7,817 nt of DNA, taken from NCBI GenBank assembly GCA_902796045.1, contig CADBNQ010000047.1:1-7817 (forward strand), written 5' to 3'. The notes under the pieces were generated by a model. It had not been told where the DNA came from. It was given only the letters and a program-made list of their open reading frames with translations, and did no database searches. The translations under genes were made by a program, and so were the position numbers. The stretch's first letter is position 1. Each line of letters starts with the position of its first letter. Shown here piece after piece: positions 6,857 to 7,817 of the stretch. Source of the stretch: an uncultured Lachnospiraceae bacterium (GTDB lineage Bacteria; Bacillota; Clostridia; Lachnospirales; Lachnospiraceae).

Positions 6857-7817
6857 CTACAACAGATCCTCTAAATCCATGGATCTGACATCTTCTCTCA
6901 CAAGCTTCCTGCACATATCCACGAACAGAGAGGCGAACCGCTCCATGCTGGATTCTTCATAGCATCCTGAGTTATATATCAGCTGAAGTCCGTAATCTTC
7001 ATTGCTTTCCAGAATCTCCAGATTCATGATATTATCCGCTGTCGTTATCCCGGGCAGTTCCTCTAAACTCTCTACGATCTCATCCTCCGGATACTCATAG
7101 AGATCTCCCTGAAAGAGCAGGCAGATCAGCTCATTGCCGTAATAATATCCCTGTTCTACCCAGTAAGAGCTGCCGGCATGACTGATCCCCTCGCGAATCT
7201 GCCGGGAAGCATCGATCAGGACACTGTCCACTTTCTTCCAGGGGTTCAGTCGGAAAGCGACAGGCAGATCCCTGATAAAAACTCCGGCCGACTGCATCCG
7301 GCGGATATCAGAACGTCCGTGCCAGTTCCAGGTAAACATCACATCCCTGGTGCCATTAAAGGCAGCAAGAGTCAATGCAGCTCCAACGATATAGAGTCCG
7401 TTCTTGCCGAGGCCGTAACGTTTTTCCAGTTTTCTGGCTTCCCTGCGTGTGTGGTCAAATGGGAAATAGGCTTCTGCCCTTTTATTCCCCTTCTGCTCAT
7501 GGTCAAATACCGGCAGTGTATCCCACCCCTTATGGTCGTAGATCTTTCTGAAATAGTCGGCATCTGCCATACGCCTTCTCTGCGCATCCGGACCCGATTC
7601 TTCTTTCAGCAGCCGGAAACAATAATCTTCCTTCAGTTTTTCCCCATAATAAGCACGGCCGACTTCTTCAAAAAGCAGATCCAGAGACTCTCCATCGCAG
7701 ACAGCATGCCAGACATCAAACAGGATCACACCTCTCCTCTCCGTACGGAATATCCTGCACCGGATCATAGGACTGCCATCCATCCTGAAAGGCTTAACAA
7801 AGCATCCTGCAATCTCA
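6857..7817 (-). CDS. Condensation-domain protein, C-terminal part (start lies beyond the right window edge)
   Basis: The frame stays open to the window edge, giving 319 visible residues. The first Met, encoded at 7781-7783, is not a plausible start because the preceding 11 codons already read as domain sequence (VKPFRMDGSPMIRCRIF). Fifteen residues further on comes WHAVCDGES, matching the condensation-domain HHxxxDG motif. The first His is Trp but the catalytic second His and the DG are kept. Later AGVFIRDLPV fits the conserved G-x-F-x-N-x-x-P motif. The chain ends soon after the usual last helices of the domain, so it is the final domain of the protein. Such domains join acyl or aminoacyl thioesters to amines in non-ribosomal peptide synthesis, or occur alone as acyltransferases (alcohol acetyltransferase-like). 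Whether adenylation and carrier domains precede it cannot be seen. It heads the visible operon. Confidence 0.8.
   Translation of the reverse strand, partial: EIAGCFVKPFRMDGSPMIRCRIFRTERRGVILFDVWHAVCDGESLDLLFEEVGRAYYGEKLKEDYCFRLLKEESGPDAQRRRMADADYFRKIYDHKGWDTLPVFDHEQKGNKRAEAYFPFDHTRREARKLEKRYGLGKNGLYIVGAALTLAAFNGTRDVMFTWNWHGRSDIRRMQSAGVFIRDLPVAFRLNPWKKVDSVLIDASRQIREGISHAGSSYWVEQGYYYGNELICLLFQGDLYEYPEDEIVESLEELPGITTADNIMNLEILESNEDYGLQLIYNSGCYEESSMERFASLFVDMCRKLVREDVRSMDLEDLL

Noticed and set aside
6857..7783. ATG at 7783 as the true start of the condensation protein
   Set aside because: The frame continues upstream without a stop and already reads as condensation-domain sequence. A start here would remove roughly the first third of the domain, so the gene is treated as cut by the window edge.
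1..7817. CRISPR arrays, insertion sequences, rRNA or riboswitches
   Set aside because: No regularly spaced direct repeats, no transposase frame, no terminal inverted repeats, and no non-coding gap longer than 140 bp in which an RNA gene could sit.

Overview
The window looks like a piece of a Gram-positive Clostridia chromosome, plausibly Lachnospiraceae-like. The reasons are moderate GC, AGGAGG-type ribosome binding sites, tight gene packing on one strand, a lipoprotein with a short Gram-positive-style signal, and SpoIIE/STAS partner-switching proteins. The taxon is inferred from style, not from a marker gene. All supported genes lie on the minus strand, so transcription runs from high to low coordinates.

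Region 1 (7817 down to 1486) is one compact operon entering from beyond the right edge. In order it holds: the C-terminal part of a non-ribosomal-peptide-type condensation domain protein; a 100-aa STAS anti-anti-sigma-like protein; a MATE-family membrane transporter with an extra C-terminal domain resembling a degenerate RsbW/SpoIIAB-type HATPase; a membrane-bound Cache-like/HAMP/SpoIIE-type PP2C phosphatase; and an Lnt-like membrane carbon-nitrogen hydrolase (apolipoprotein N-acyltransferase family). The junctions are 25 bp, a 4-bp overlap, 15 bp and 3 bp. The operon ends in an intrinsic terminator whose loop is the stop codon of the last gene.

Region 2 (1499 down to 392) is a separate gene for a secreted lipoprotein with an HELFH zinc-metallopeptidase motif. 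Region 3 (251 down to 1) is the N-terminal 83 codons of a UPF0261 / Tm-1-like ATP-binding protein, cut by the left edge. The gaps between them (1400-1501 and 252-391) are short. They hold a terminator, a small inverted repeat and only weak promoter candidates.

The part most worth a second look is region 1. It has the elements of a partner-switching circuit (phosphatase, STAS substrate, HATPase-like partner), but the HATPase-like partner is fused to a transporter and has lost its key catalytic residues. The set is co-transcribed with a condensation-domain protein and an acyltransferase-like enzyme. A reasonable hypothesis is a module that makes, acyl-modifies and exports a small peptide or amide, with export gated by the phosphorylation state of the STAS protein. 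No part of that function is proven by the sequence.
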